The notes beneath the pieces were generated by a model, which did no database searches, was not told the origin of the DNA, and worked only from the letters and a program-made list of their open reading frames with translations. Source: Hoyosella sp. YIM 151337 (GTDB taxonomy: Bacteria; Actinomycetota; Actinomycetes; Mycobacteriales; Mycobacteriaceae). Taken from it: a stretch of 64,000 nt of DNA. Position 1 is the stretch's first letter. Every line of letters starts with the position of its first letter. Of this stretch, positions 56,200 to 64,000 are shown one piece after another. The position numbers were made by a program, and so were the translations under genes. The stretch is taken from positions 206,277-270,276 of the forward strand of contig NZ_JAPEIQ010000011.1 of assembly GCF_026041215.1 (NCBI RefSeq), written 5' to 3'.

Positions 56200-57503
56200 T
56201 ACTGCGCTCAATTCGCGGTGTGATCATCGCGGTTCTCTTATTCGTCGTCTCAGCATTGCTGATCGCGCGCGGCGCAGGTGCGCTGGACCGCTCCCCCCGG
56301 GTCTATGTCGACGTACCCGCCTCAGTCGAAGTGGTGGGGGAGACTACCCCTAGGGAATCTGGGCTATTGCTCGGATCGGACAACGCGGTCCGGTACGAGG
56401 GGGTGATCGTTGGCCGCGTCAGCAATATCGAAGTGGGTATTGTCGGCGCGGCGGGCGAGGAACTCTCACGGGTGGAGCTGCAGGTCGCGCCCTCCGTCCT
56501 GCATGAGATACCCAACGACGCGCTTGCCCGGATCGTGCCCCGGACGATCTTCGGTGATAACGAGATTCACCTCGTCGCGCCATACGACCGGCCGACGGCC
56601 GAGCGCTCTACTGTCAACCTCTCCGCCGGTGACACGCTTGCGCTGGACACAGGTCCGGATGCCCGCGAACTGTATGACGTCTACGAAAAGGTCATGCGTG
56701 CGGTATACGACCTGAACATCGAAGCGTCCGTGGAAGGACTTCGCGAACTGCGAATCGGTGTCGAAGGGCGGGGTGAGGACCTCGGAAACTTGATCACCAG
56801 AGGCGCAGATCTGCTCGATTCCGTATCGCCGCTGATCGAGGGGGAAGTCATCCCCGACCTGCGCCGCACTCTGGAGAACCTTGATACCGCGCTGCCGGAC
56901 ATCGTGGAAACACTCGAGAACGCCACCGACCTCGCTGATCTCTTCAACCGGAGAAGCGAGGGTATCCGAGAGGTTCTCGTCGCGGGTGCGGCCTTCGGCC
57001 GCGATGCCGAGAACTTCTTCGGCGCGATCGCCAGCGATACGGTCGTTTTCCTCGATGGCGGAACCACAGCCGTCTCTGCTCTTAATACTGGGCAAGGCGC
57101 TGGCGGCGTCCTGCAGAGCATTCGCAACGTCGGGGCGGGCCTCGGGCCAGCGCTGCGGACCGGCCGGCTCAATATCCAGGCGCTCGCTACGTTTAGTGAG
57201 CCGATGCCGTACACACCGGCCGATTGCCCGGAATACCCTGGGCTGTCATCTCCCACCTGTGGTCCCGCGCAGCCGCGGTCGTCGGTGAATATGTCGCCAG
57301 AAGATCTTTTCCCCGGACTGCGCGGACTGTTCCAGGGGGCTGCGAATGCTCAGGAGGTACAGGGAGATCCGCTCGCCGTTCTGGAGCGAGAATTACTGCG
57401 CGGTGGGGCCGCACAGGTGGCCGGCCGTGAAGGCCGACCCAGCGCAGCGACAACGATGCTGCTCGGACCGCTCGTGCGCGGAACCGTGGTGGAGGTTCAA
57501 TGA
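56196..57503 (+). CDS. mceA: Mce family protein MceA
   Basis: 435 residues. N-terminal signal/anchor helix (GVIIAVLLFVVSALLIARGA), then the MCE/MlaD domain (PASVEVVGETTPRESGLLLG, DNAVRYEGVIVGRVSNIEVG with the usual GxVxxI pattern). A helical segment follows (DVYEKVMRAVYDLNIEASVE in part; LRRTLENLDTALPDIVETLE in part), then a C-terminal low-complexity tail. First of six Mce proteins that assemble a tunnel for lipid uptake across the envelope. Confidence 0.92.
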   Translation: MILRSIRGVIIAVLLFVVSALLIARGAGALDRSPRVYVDVPASVEVVGETTPRESGLLLGSDNAVRYEGVIVGRVSNIEVGIVGAAGEELSRVELQVAPSVLHEIPNDALARIVPRTIFGDNEIHLVAPYDRPTAERSTVNLSAGDTLALDTGPDARELYDVYEKVMRAVYDLNIEASVEGLRELRIGVEGRGEDLGNLITRGADLLDSVSPLIEGEVIPDLRRTLENLDTALPDIVETLENATDLADLFNRRSEGIREVLVAGAAFGRDAENFFGAIASDTVVFLDGGTTAVSALNTGQGAGGVLQSIRNVGAGLGPALRTGRLNIQALATFSEPMPYTPADCPEYPGLSSPTCGPAQPRSSVNMSPEDLFPGLRGLFQGAANAQEVQGDPLAVLERELLRGGAAQVAGREGRPSAATTMLLGPLVRGTVVEVQ

Positions 57504-58522
57504 AGCTGAGTAAAGGTTCACTCGTCGCGCTGGTGATCTTCCTCGTCCTCGTGCTGTTCACGTCGGTGAGCGTGTGGCAAACCCTGAGCCCGCCGGTAGA
57601 CGGCCGCGCTGCGACGTATTCCGCCGAGTTCACTGACGCAACGAGTCTCAAAGCTGGCGACGACGTCACCCTCGCCGGTGTCCGCGTCGGCAAAGTGCGT
57701 GGCACCGGCTGGGAACGGCAGGATAATGGAACTAGCCGGGCCGTCGTCACTTTCGCCATCGAACGACACATCGAACTCACCGAGAATGCACGCGCAGGGG
57801 TGAAGTTCGCGGACATGCTGGGTGTTCGATACTTGGGGCTTATTGACCCAGGCGGTGCGCCGGTACTCGACCAGGGCGATCGGCTCCCGATCGCGGGCAA
57901 GCCGCCGACTGACGTCACGGAACTGTTCAATGGATTCCGGCCGGTTTTCAGGCTTCTGGACCCACCCCGGCTCAACCAGCTTTCCGCCTCACTAGTGGCG
58001 GCGCTAGACGGCAACACCGATGTTTTCGAGGCTGCGCTCACCGGGATGCTGGATGTATCGAACGTCATGCTCGCGCGCCAGGCGGAAATCGAGCGGATTG
58101 CGAATACGCTGCCGGAAGCCTTCGATGTTGTGATCGAGCGTCGCGATGACGTCGAAGCAGCAGTCGAGGGACTTACCGCGCTCACTGAGAACCTCGCTTC
58201 CCGCAACGCGGACATCATCGCACTGCTCGAGCAGGGTGGATCCACCATGGCGAAGTTTGCGACATTGCTCGACACGACAATGCCTGACCTGCGGCGAAGT
58301 GTGAATTCGGCAATCGCGGTCAGCACCGAGTGGAGTCAAAACACGGAGGAGTACGCAGCCTTCCTTGCCTCATTGGAGCGAGGCGCGGCGGCGGTCAACC
58401 ACTATGGCGGCTACGGCTCCTGGCTCACGCTGTACTTCTGCACGCTGACAGTCGAGGCTGGCCCGCTGTTGGGTGATCCCTTCGCTGCGGTCGGCGCCAC
58501 TCATTCGGAGGTGTGCCGGTGA
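57500..58522 (+). CDS. mceB: Mce family protein MceB
   Basis: 340 residues: anchor helix (LVALVIFLVLVLFTSVSVWQ), MCE domain (YSAEFTDATSLKAGDDVTLA, GVRVGKVRGTGWE, FADMLGVRYLGLIDPG), then the long helical region (ERRDDVEAAVEGLTALTENL in part). Ends with Cys-containing YFCTLTVEAG, typical of MceB. Overlaps mceA and mceC by four bases each. Confidence 0.92.
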   Translation: MKLSKGSLVALVIFLVLVLFTSVSVWQTLSPPVDGRAATYSAEFTDATSLKAGDDVTLAGVRVGKVRGTGWERQDNGTSRAVVTFAIERHIELTENARAGVKFADMLGVRYLGLIDPGGAPVLDQGDRLPIAGKPPTDVTELFNGFRPVFRLLDPPRLNQLSASLVAALDGNTDVFEAALTGMLDVSNVMLARQAEIERIANTLPEAFDVVIERRDDVEAAVEGLTALTENLASRNADIIALLEQGGSTMAKFATLLDTTMPDLRRSVNSAIAVSTEWSQNTEEYAAFLASLERGAAAVNHYGGYGSWLTLYFCTLTVEAGPLLGDPFAAVGATHSEVCR

Positions 58523-59574
58523 TTCGCTGGATCAGAAACCTCAATCAGCAGCTTGTCGGGTCGGGAATATCCAAGGTCTACGTCACCCGGCCCGGCTTGA
58601 TCGGCGCCGTTGCGACGGGGGTTGTGGTCGCGGTGCTGGCGATCGCAGCTGTCCTCCCGACCGGTGTGTACCACCTTCGTACCGCCGGCTTCAGCGTTGT
58701 GCTGCCGAGCGCCGGAGGCCTCTCTGCGGGCGACCCCGTCTACGTGGCCGGATTGCCGGCTGGACGGGTGGAAAACGTCCGCATCGAGGGCGACGAGGTG
58801 GTCGCCGACTTCCGCGTTGACCGGTCACAGCAGCTGGGTGATCAAACCGAAGCTGAAGTCAAACTGCGCACGGTACTTGGCGCCTATTACCTCGATGTCC
58901 GTCCGAAGGGGTTAGGTGACCTCGAAGGTGGGGTGATTCCAGTCGAACGAGCGGCTGTTCCATTCCATTTCGACGAGATCGCACGTGCCGCGTTCGACGC
59001 CACCAGAACGGACGACCCCGACCGTGAAGCGATCGACTATGAGCAACTCGAATTACTCGCTGACCTGGCGTACGAGTCGATCCCGGACCGTCAGCTTGCC
59101 GACGAGGCAGTGACAGCGCTGGCTGATGCTGCCGGGATTATCAACCGGAACAGTGAGCAGATCGAGGAGCTTCTGGTCACGGGTCGCGAACTCGCAGAGA
59201 TCGTGGATGCTCAGGAAGCGACGTTGGAGCGGCTATTCGAGCACGGCGCACTGGTGTTCGGGATTCTCGGCACTCGTGCTGAACTGCTCAGCGGCTTGAT
59301 CGTGGACCTGGAGACCGTCTCAGCGCGGATGACCGAGTTACTCGCGGGTGAGCCAGGCGAATGGGACCGGCTACTCTCCGGGATGAGCGACGTCACCCAG
59401 ATGCTGGCGGCGGAATCTGACCGTATCGACCGGAGTCTCGCTGAACTGGCCCCCGCTTTCCGGACATTGGTAGACGCAACGGGTAATGGGCCGTGGATCG
59501 ACATCAACGCGCCGGCCGCGATTCTGCCTGACAACATGCTGTGTCTGCTCGGTGCGATGGAGGGATGCCGGTAA
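58519..59574 (+). CDS. mceC: Mce family protein MceC
   Basis: 351 residues from GTG 58519, seven bases after GGAGG; the frame also opens at GTG 58513. Anchor helix (IGAVATGVVVAVLAIAAVLP), MCE domain (FSVVLPSAGGLSAGDPVYVA; GLPAGRVENVRIEG; VLGAYYLDVRP) and helical region (LTVTGRELAEIVDAQEATLE-type). C-terminal AAILPDNMLCLLGAMEGCR is typical of the family. TAATG junction with mceD. Confidence 0.9.
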   Translation: MIRWIRNLNQQLVGSGISKVYVTRPGLIGAVATGVVVAVLAIAAVLPTGVYHLRTAGFSVVLPSAGGLSAGDPVYVAGLPAGRVENVRIEGDEVVADFRVDRSQQLGDQTEAEVKLRTVLGAYYLDVRPKGLGDLEGGVIPVERAAVPFHFDEIARAAFDATRTDDPDREAIDYEQLELLADLAYESIPDRQLADEAVTALADAAGIINRNSEQIEELLVTGRELAEIVDAQEATLERLFEHGALVFGILGTRAELLSGLIVDLETVSARMTELLAGEPGEWDRLLSGMSDVTQMLAAESDRIDRSLAELAPAFRTLVDATGNGPWIDINAPAAILPDNMLCLLGAMEGCR

Positions 59575-60689
59575 TGGCGACGACAACGAGCGGCCGCGGT
59601 GCAGGCAAGATCATAGCCATAGCGCTGGTCCTGCTTCTGATCGCGGCGACGATATGGCTCGTGCTGATCCGCGACACCCGCACTACGCTGTACGCGGAAT
59701 TCCCGGTTGCGACCGGGCTGTATGTCGACAACGAGGTGCGACTGCTCGGCGTCGAGGTCGGCAAGGTCAGTGAACTCGAGCCGTCGGAGACCGGTGTTCT
59801 CGTCGAAATGAAGATCAATCGGGATGTCGCGCTGCCTGAGAACGTCGGCGCGTTCATCACCAACCGAACGCTGGTGGCGGACCGTTACGTCGAACTCGTG
59901 CTGCCGCCGCGCGGTGAACGGCTTGGCGTCATGCCCGACGGCGGGACCATCTCGCAGGAACGCACGGATGTACCTGTCGATTACGACATGCTCCTCACCT
60001 CCGCCAAGGATCTAGCTGGCGCATTGGCCGGCAACGAAGAATTGGGGAACGTGCGCGAAACCGTCGAACGGATGGGGCAGGCTTTCGAGGGGATGGGTCC
60101 GGAGGCGAACCGCGCGATCGAACAGTTCGCTGGCGCGACACGTGTTCTCGCTGGCAACGCAGATGAGATCGACCAGCTGCTTGAGGCCTTCGGCAACATC
60201 GCCCGCATGGTGTCGTCACGTGACACGGAAATCAGAGAGTTCACCACGGCGCTGACGGTGCTCGCGGCGGAGGCTGGACGGCAAGATGTCGATCTTGGGC
60301 AGATGATCAGCCAGCTACGCACGATGTTTGATGAAGCCGATCGCCTCGTAACCGAGCGGGGCGGAGAGATCAGCCAGATCATCTCTTCCACCGATGTTCT
60401 CGCGAACACTCTGGCCTCCCGTCCGGCCGAACTGGCCGAGGTACTCGACCTTGCCGGATTGCTGGGGCAGAACCTCGATCGGGCGATTACCGCGGACGGG
60501 GCCCGAATCCGGCTCAACGTTTCGACGGACCTGCAGCAACTGCCGCGACTTGCGCCGCTGTGCGGTCAGCTCGGGGCAGCGCTTTGCGCCGGCGCCGGTT
60601 TCACGAACCCGATTTCTATCCCGCCGAGCGCCGCGGACCCCCTGGGCGTGGGTGCTTTGTTGCAGAACTCGGTGAGGGGAGGCCGCTAA
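59574..60689 (+). CDS. mceD: Mce family protein MceD
   Basis: 371 residues from ATG 59574 (GGAGGG nine bases upstream). Anchor helix (IIAIALVLLLIAATIWLVLI), MCE domain (YAEFPVATGLYVDNEVRLLG, VEVGKVSELEP, LVADRYVELVLPP), helical region (TVERMGQAFEGMGPEANRAIEQ in part) and a C-terminal Cys-containing tail. Overlaps mceE by one base (TAATG). Confidence 0.92.
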   Translation: MATTTSGRGAGKIIAIALVLLLIAATIWLVLIRDTRTTLYAEFPVATGLYVDNEVRLLGVEVGKVSELEPSETGVLVEMKINRDVALPENVGAFITNRTLVADRYVELVLPPRGERLGVMPDGGTISQERTDVPVDYDMLLTSAKDLAGALAGNEELGNVRETVERMGQAFEGMGPEANRAIEQFAGATRVLAGNADEIDQLLEAFGNIARMVSSRDTEIREFTTALTVLAAEAGRQDVDLGQMISQLRTMFDEADRLVTERGGEISQIISSTDVLANTLASRPAELAEVLDLAGLLGQNLDRAITADGARIRLNVSTDLQQLPRLAPLCGQLGAALCAGAGFTNPISIPPSAADPLGVGALLQNSVRGGR

Positions 60690-61714
60690 TGAGTCGCATC
60701 CGGAACGGCATTGTCGCTGCGCTTCTCGTCATACCCATCGGACTGGCAGGAGCTGGGTGTTCTCTTGGTATGCAGAACGTGTCGTTCGACATCATCGAAG
60801 GGCGCGCCACCTACCCGCTCGAGGTCGAACTCGAGACCGCGGATCTCGTGATGGTCGGCACTGAGGTGCGGCTCGGACAGCGGCTGCTTGGGCGGGTCTC
60901 CGACCTGCGCACCGACGTGGCTGCGGATGGCCGCCGCATTGCGGTTGCAACGCTGAGCCTCGACGCGGACGCGGAGTTACCGCGTGATGCGACGATCACA
61001 GTGGAACTGCCAAACACGCTGGGTAACCCGTATCTGCGAGTACGAATACCAGATGACGCCTCGGCAGAGGTCTTTCAGGCAGGCGAGCGCGTGACTGAGG
61101 AGCAAACCTTCCGCGGACCCGATCTGGAGAACGCGCTCGCCAGTCTCTCGCTTGTTCTCAGCGATGGCGGTGTAGGCAGTCTCGAAGTGATCGCCAACGA
61201 AATGGAATTAGCCATTGGTGATCGTGGCGAGGAAATCAACCGTTTAGTGTCGTCGCTGCGCAGTACTGCCCAGTTGCTTGGCCAGCAGTCAGACAGCATC
61301 GACCGAGCTCTGACCGCAGCCGCGAGCGCATCTGAACAACTCGCAGCGCAGCGCGCGACATTCGAGCGAGGTTTGGACGCGGCGAACCCGGTCTTCGATC
61401 AGCTCAACGAGCAATGGTCAGAAATAGCGGATTTGATGTCCAGCGTCGCGGGACTTTCCGGTGAACTCGACGTGATTATGACGGGCGCCGAGAGTGACCT
61501 CTTGGCGCTGCCTGCCGAACTCGCGACGCTGCTGGAGTCGTTGAGCAGCGTTGAGATCCGCAGCGTACTCGTGGCAATCTCCGACTTCCTTGATAGGGCG
61601 GCAGACGCGCGCCGCGGGGATTACCTCGCGGTTGACATCAACTTGAACATTCCAGATGCACTGGCCTATCTCTTGATCGGCGAGCGCATCGCGCAGGCAG
61701 GAGCGGGCCGGTGA
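60689..61714 (+). CDS. mceE: Mce lipoprotein MceE (LprK/LprL type)
   Basis: 341 residues. Signal peptide GIVAALLVIPIGLAGAGCSL has a lipobox-like AGC; MceE members are lipoproteins. MCE domain (YPLEVELETADLVMVGTEVR; LGQRLLGRVSDLR; NTLGNPYLRVRIP) and long helices (LLGQQSDSIDRALTAAASAS). AGGGGAGG six bases before ATG 60689. Four-base overlap with mceF. Confidence 0.92.
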   Translation: MSRIRNGIVAALLVIPIGLAGAGCSLGMQNVSFDIIEGRATYPLEVELETADLVMVGTEVRLGQRLLGRVSDLRTDVAADGRRIAVATLSLDADAELPRDATITVELPNTLGNPYLRVRIPDDASAEVFQAGERVTEEQTFRGPDLENALASLSLVLSDGGVGSLEVIANEMELAIGDRGEEINRLVSSLRSTAQLLGQQSDSIDRALTAAASASEQLAAQRATFERGLDAANPVFDQLNEQWSEIADLMSSVAGLSGELDVIMTGAESDLLALPAELATLLESLSSVEIRSVLVAISDFLDRAADARRGDYLAVDINLNIPDALAYLLIGERIAQAGAGR

Positions 61715-63015
61715 GGGGCAGTACGAAGATTCAGCTCCTGCTGTTCGCAGCGCTGGCGATCGTCATCATTCCGCTGGGGACGAGGTACGCCCTGGGCGCG
61801 CAGTTTTTGAGCCTCAGTACGGTGGGACTCGGCGACCGGCCCGTCACAGCGACCGCATATTTCGATGACGGTCGCGGGCTGGGACCGGGCACCGTGGTCA
61901 CGTACCAGGGCGTCGTCGTCGGTGAAATCCACGAAGTCAAGCCCATTCCGCCAGCGCTCATGCAATACGTGGAGACCGAGGATGGGCCCGTGGGCCTGCC
62001 GATAGAGGTGAGGTTTCAGCTAGACCCCGGCGTCCAAATCGCGCGTGCAGTCACCCCAGTCTCGACGATGCTGAACGTTGCCGGGCTGGTAAACCTCGAA
62101 TTGCGGCCCACAGAGGGCGCTGAGCCAGGTGTGTACCTCGAAGATGGCGCGGAACTTTACGTGGACCCAGCCCTGCAGCGCGCGAACTTCAGAGAGGTCC
62201 TTGTTGCCGTCAACGAGGTGGTCGAGAATCTGGACGTCGAGTCGGTGAGCTCCTTGCTGGCGGCGCTCGGTGACACCTTCCGTGGTCGCGGCGAAGACAT
62301 CGGCGACATAATCGACAACGTCGGCATCATCTCGGACGTTTTCGACAAGCATGCGGACACTGTCGAGTGGCTTGGTCTCGAAGGGCCCGCGACCATGCGA
62401 TTGATCGCGGACGCGTCCGACGCACTGCCGTCATCGTTCAGCACTTTCAGGGTGTGGACGAGGCAACTGGTGGAGAGCACGCCGGACTTGGAAGCGCTGA
62501 TCGATACCGGGCCGGGTGGCATGCGGCGAATAGCGGATCTGCTTGTTGAGAATCAAGACAACGCGGAAAGCATGCTGGCGGGCCTGGCCGACATCGCACC
62601 AATTCTGGGTAACCGGGGACCTGCGATTCGGGCGCTGGTTTCCGACTTCCCCCGCGGCGTGGACGCCGCTGCCCGGCTCGGGCGGGGAGGGGTGGCGGAT
62701 TTCATCCTCGTCGCAACGCAAGGACCGGTGTGCTACTACGAGACGACGCGACAGCCAATTGGTGATGTGGCTGACCGCGCACCGAATCGCGGCGTATTCT
62801 GTCCACCCGCACAAGATCTCGCGCAGCGCGGTGCTGTTACGGCGCCACGTCCCGATGGGTTAGGACTGGTCAACTACACATCGCCGGGAATGCAAACGGG
62901 CCCAGCGATGGTCAGTGACCCGCTACTGCTTGCGCCAAGCGCCCGGACGGCCCTCGAGGCGGTCAACGAGGCGGCACGAGCGGCGGTCACAGACGGCGGT
63001 GACGGTGCGCCATGA
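61711..63015 (+). CDS. mceF: Mce family protein MceF
   Basis: 434 residues. Anchor helix (IQLLLFAALAIVIIPLGTRY), MCE domain (YFDDGRGLGPGTVVTYQGVV; GEIHEVKPIPPA; STMLNVAGLVNLELRP), helical part and a C-terminal tail with FCPPAQDLAQRGAV. Last of the six Mce proteins; overlaps the mas gene by four bases. Confidence 0.92.
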   Translation: MRGSTKIQLLLFAALAIVIIPLGTRYALGAQFLSLSTVGLGDRPVTATAYFDDGRGLGPGTVVTYQGVVVGEIHEVKPIPPALMQYVETEDGPVGLPIEVRFQLDPGVQIARAVTPVSTMLNVAGLVNLELRPTEGAEPGVYLEDGAELYVDPALQRANFREVLVAVNEVVENLDVESVSSLLAALGDTFRGRGEDIGDIIDNVGIISDVFDKHADTVEWLGLEGPATMRLIADASDALPSSFSTFRVWTRQLVESTPDLEALIDTGPGGMRRIADLLVENQDNAESMLAGLADIAPILGNRGPAIRALVSDFPRGVDAAARLGRGGVADFILVATQGPVCYYETTRQPIGDVADRAPNRGVFCPPAQDLAQRGAVTAPRPDGLGLVNYTSPGMQTGPAMVSDPLLLAPSARTALEAVNEAARAAVTDGGDGAP

Positions 63016-63602
63016 CCAACAGCGAAGGGGTACCCGCGCACGAGGAAAGGCAGAGAGAAGCGATGTCGCAGGGCGATGAGACTGGTGAGGGTGCACCGGA
63101 CACGTCTGCGTCACGGGGCAGAACGAAGGTCCTTGCGCTCACAGCCGCTGCGCTGGCAGTAATCAGCGTGGTACTCGGCTTTCTGTATTGGGATGCGGCC
63201 CGCGGCGAGCGTGCCCTAGCGCATACGGAGAATCTGCGTCTGCAGGCGGTCCGTGACGCATCGATGTACTCCGAACTCATGGGGACCTACGACCACGAAA
63301 ACCTCGACCAGAGTTTTTCGGACGTAGTTGAGGTATCGACGCCCGAATTTGCTGCAGAGTATGAGAGTGTCGCGAATGAGTTGCGTGACGCTGTGAGGGA
63401 AAGTCAGGGCGTCTCGCGGGGCAGCGCAATCCATGCTGCCGCGCAATCTGTCGACGACAACCAGGCGACCGTCTTGGTTTTCCTCAATCAAGAAGTAACA
63501 AACGTGCTCCGGCCAGATGGTGCGCGGGAAGCGAGTCGTCTAGTGGTCACGCTACAGCGTGACGGTGATCGTTGGCTCTTGGCCGACGTGCAACCTATGT
63601 AG
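63012..63602 (+). CDS. Mce-associated membrane protein (Mas)
   Basis: 196 residues. Acidic N-terminal cytoplasmic part, one transmembrane helix (VLALTAAALAVISVVLGFLY) and a ~130-residue extracytoplasmic NTF2-like domain (DASMYSELMGTYDHENLDQS; ATVLVFLNQEVTNVLRPDG; DGDRWLLADVQPM). Mas proteins accompany mce operons and may stabilise the complex. Only one mas gene is present, where many operons have two to four. ATG start overlaps the mceF stop. Confidence 0.88.
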   Translation: MTNSEGVPAHEERQREAMSQGDETGEGAPDTSASRGRTKVLALTAAALAVISVVLGFLYWDAARGERALAHTENLRLQAVRDASMYSELMGTYDHENLDQSFSDVVEVSTPEFAAEYESVANELRDAVRESQGVSRGSAIHAAAQSVDDNQATVLVFLNQEVTNVLRPDGAREASRLVVTLQRDGDRWLLADVQPM

Positions 63603-63893
63603 CTCAAGCGAACACAACCTGAGGACCGGCTGAAGGCTTCCTGTGAACGGGAGCAGGTCACGGCAGTGAAGTCTCTCACGATTGAGGCCGTGTCAACTTA
63701 CTGTACACGCCGTGTTCGTCCCTTAGATACTGGTTCGTTGTGAGCGAAAACTATTGTCCTGCACTGCATTACCGGCGGCCGGTGCCGCGGGTGCGGAGTG
63801 CGCCGGAGTTCGCTGGCTCCAAACTTGGGGCCGCTGTAAAGCGGATTTCGAACCTGAAGTAACGTTCGGGGTCATACGCGTCCCATCAGTGGG
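63603..63893 (+). other. Spacer between mas and mceG
   Basis: About 290 bases without a supported gene. Possible promoter elements were not convincing. Toward its right end lies half of an inverted repeat, GTGGGTT (63889-63895), completed by AACCCAC (63906-63912) with 10 bases between: an operator-like site next to the mceG start. Confidence 0.45.
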
Positions 63894-63968
63894 TTAAAGT
63901 GACGCAACCCACATGTAATAGAGATGTGGCCTAGCTGGGAGGTTCGGTGGGAGTCGAGGTCGCTGTCG
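63894..63968 (+). repeat. Direct repeat, copy at the start of mceG
   Basis: Partner of the repeat at 54265-54343. It covers the mceG leader, GGGAGG (63937-63942), the GTG start (63947) and the first codons. The surrounding mce operon is thus bracketed by two copies in the same orientation. Confidence 0.8.
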
Positions 63969-64000
63969 AGGGTCTGACGAAGACCTTCGGTTCGCAGAAC
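63947..64000 (+). CDS. mceG: Mce transport ATPase MceG/Mkl, first 18 codons
   Basis: GTG at 63947 with GGGAGG four bases upstream opens MGVEVAVEGLTKTFGSQN, which matches the N-terminus of M. tuberculosis Mkl/MceG (MGVSIEVNGLTKSFGS). The gene runs off the window, so the Walker motifs cannot be checked. It is the ATPase that energises YrbE/Mce importers; its position right after the mce operon fits. Confidence 0.85.
   Translation, partial: MGVEVAVEGLTKTFGSQN

Overview
The window is a high-GC chromosomal segment from a mycolic-acid-forming actinobacterium (order Mycobacteriales). Gene order matches several blocks of the Mycobacterium tuberculosis chromosome: hemL-Rv0525-ccsX-ccdA-resB-ccsA-Rv0530, the menaquinone block Rv0534c-Rv0563, and rpmG-hadAB-tRNA-Trp-secE-nusG-rplKA. 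The mycobacterium-specific pieces (hadC, the mmaA methyltransferases, PE_PGRS6, menJ) are missing from their usual places. This suggests a Hoyosella-, Rhodococcus- or Dietzia-like genus with shorter, unmodified mycolates. That assignment is inference from gene content; no 16S rRNA is present.

Layout. 1-4.7 kb: end of ispF, cysS, rlmB, then a convergent acyl-CoA oxidase-like gene. 4.8-11.3 kb: a SHOCT protein, hemL, a histidine phosphatase and the system II cytochrome c maturation set (thioredoxin lipoprotein, ccdA, resB, ccsB). 11.3-13.8 kb: two copies of a ~130 bp palindrome-bearing repeat, an EspI/MinD-like ATPase, a strong hairpin, a small membrane protein and a BldC-type regulator. 13.9-19 kb: DUF4229 protein, CysK2-like PLP enzyme, ABC ATPase and FtsX-like permease in overlapping order, then a YvlD-type membrane protein. 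19.2-26 kb: an accessory region with an acidic lipoprotein, secreted lipase, acyl-CoA ligase, PucR-type regulator and phytoene-desaturase-like oxidoreductase. 26-41 kb: menaquinone genes (menA, menE, menB, menC, menD, menG) interspersed with a VOC protein, DUF2993 protein, a Gly-rich secreted protein, an FprB-type ferredoxin reductase and a mannosyltransferase. 40.6-45.4 kb: AMACR, TetR, polyprenyl diphosphate synthase, HtpX, YajQ. 45.5-53.9 kb: four tRNAs, rpmG, hadAB, a cation antiporter, secE-nusG-rplK-rplA, a LipG-like hydrolase and rplJ-rplL behind an attenuator. 54-64 kb: a complete mce operon (yrbEA, yrbEB, mceA-F, one mas gene), with the mceG/mkl ATPase gene starting at the right edge.

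How the genes work together. The window joins respiratory-chain supply (haem, cytochrome c maturation, menaquinone head group and side chain), the mycolate dehydratase step (HadAB), translation/transcription core genes and an Mce lipid importer. The most unusual signal is that about 75 bp spanning the promoter-proximal region, ribosome-binding site and first codons of mceG is repeated about 9.6 kb upstream, just before the mce operon, where it opens a 31-codon mini-ORF. The second is the pair of palindrome-bearing repeats exactly 450 bp apart behind ccsB.
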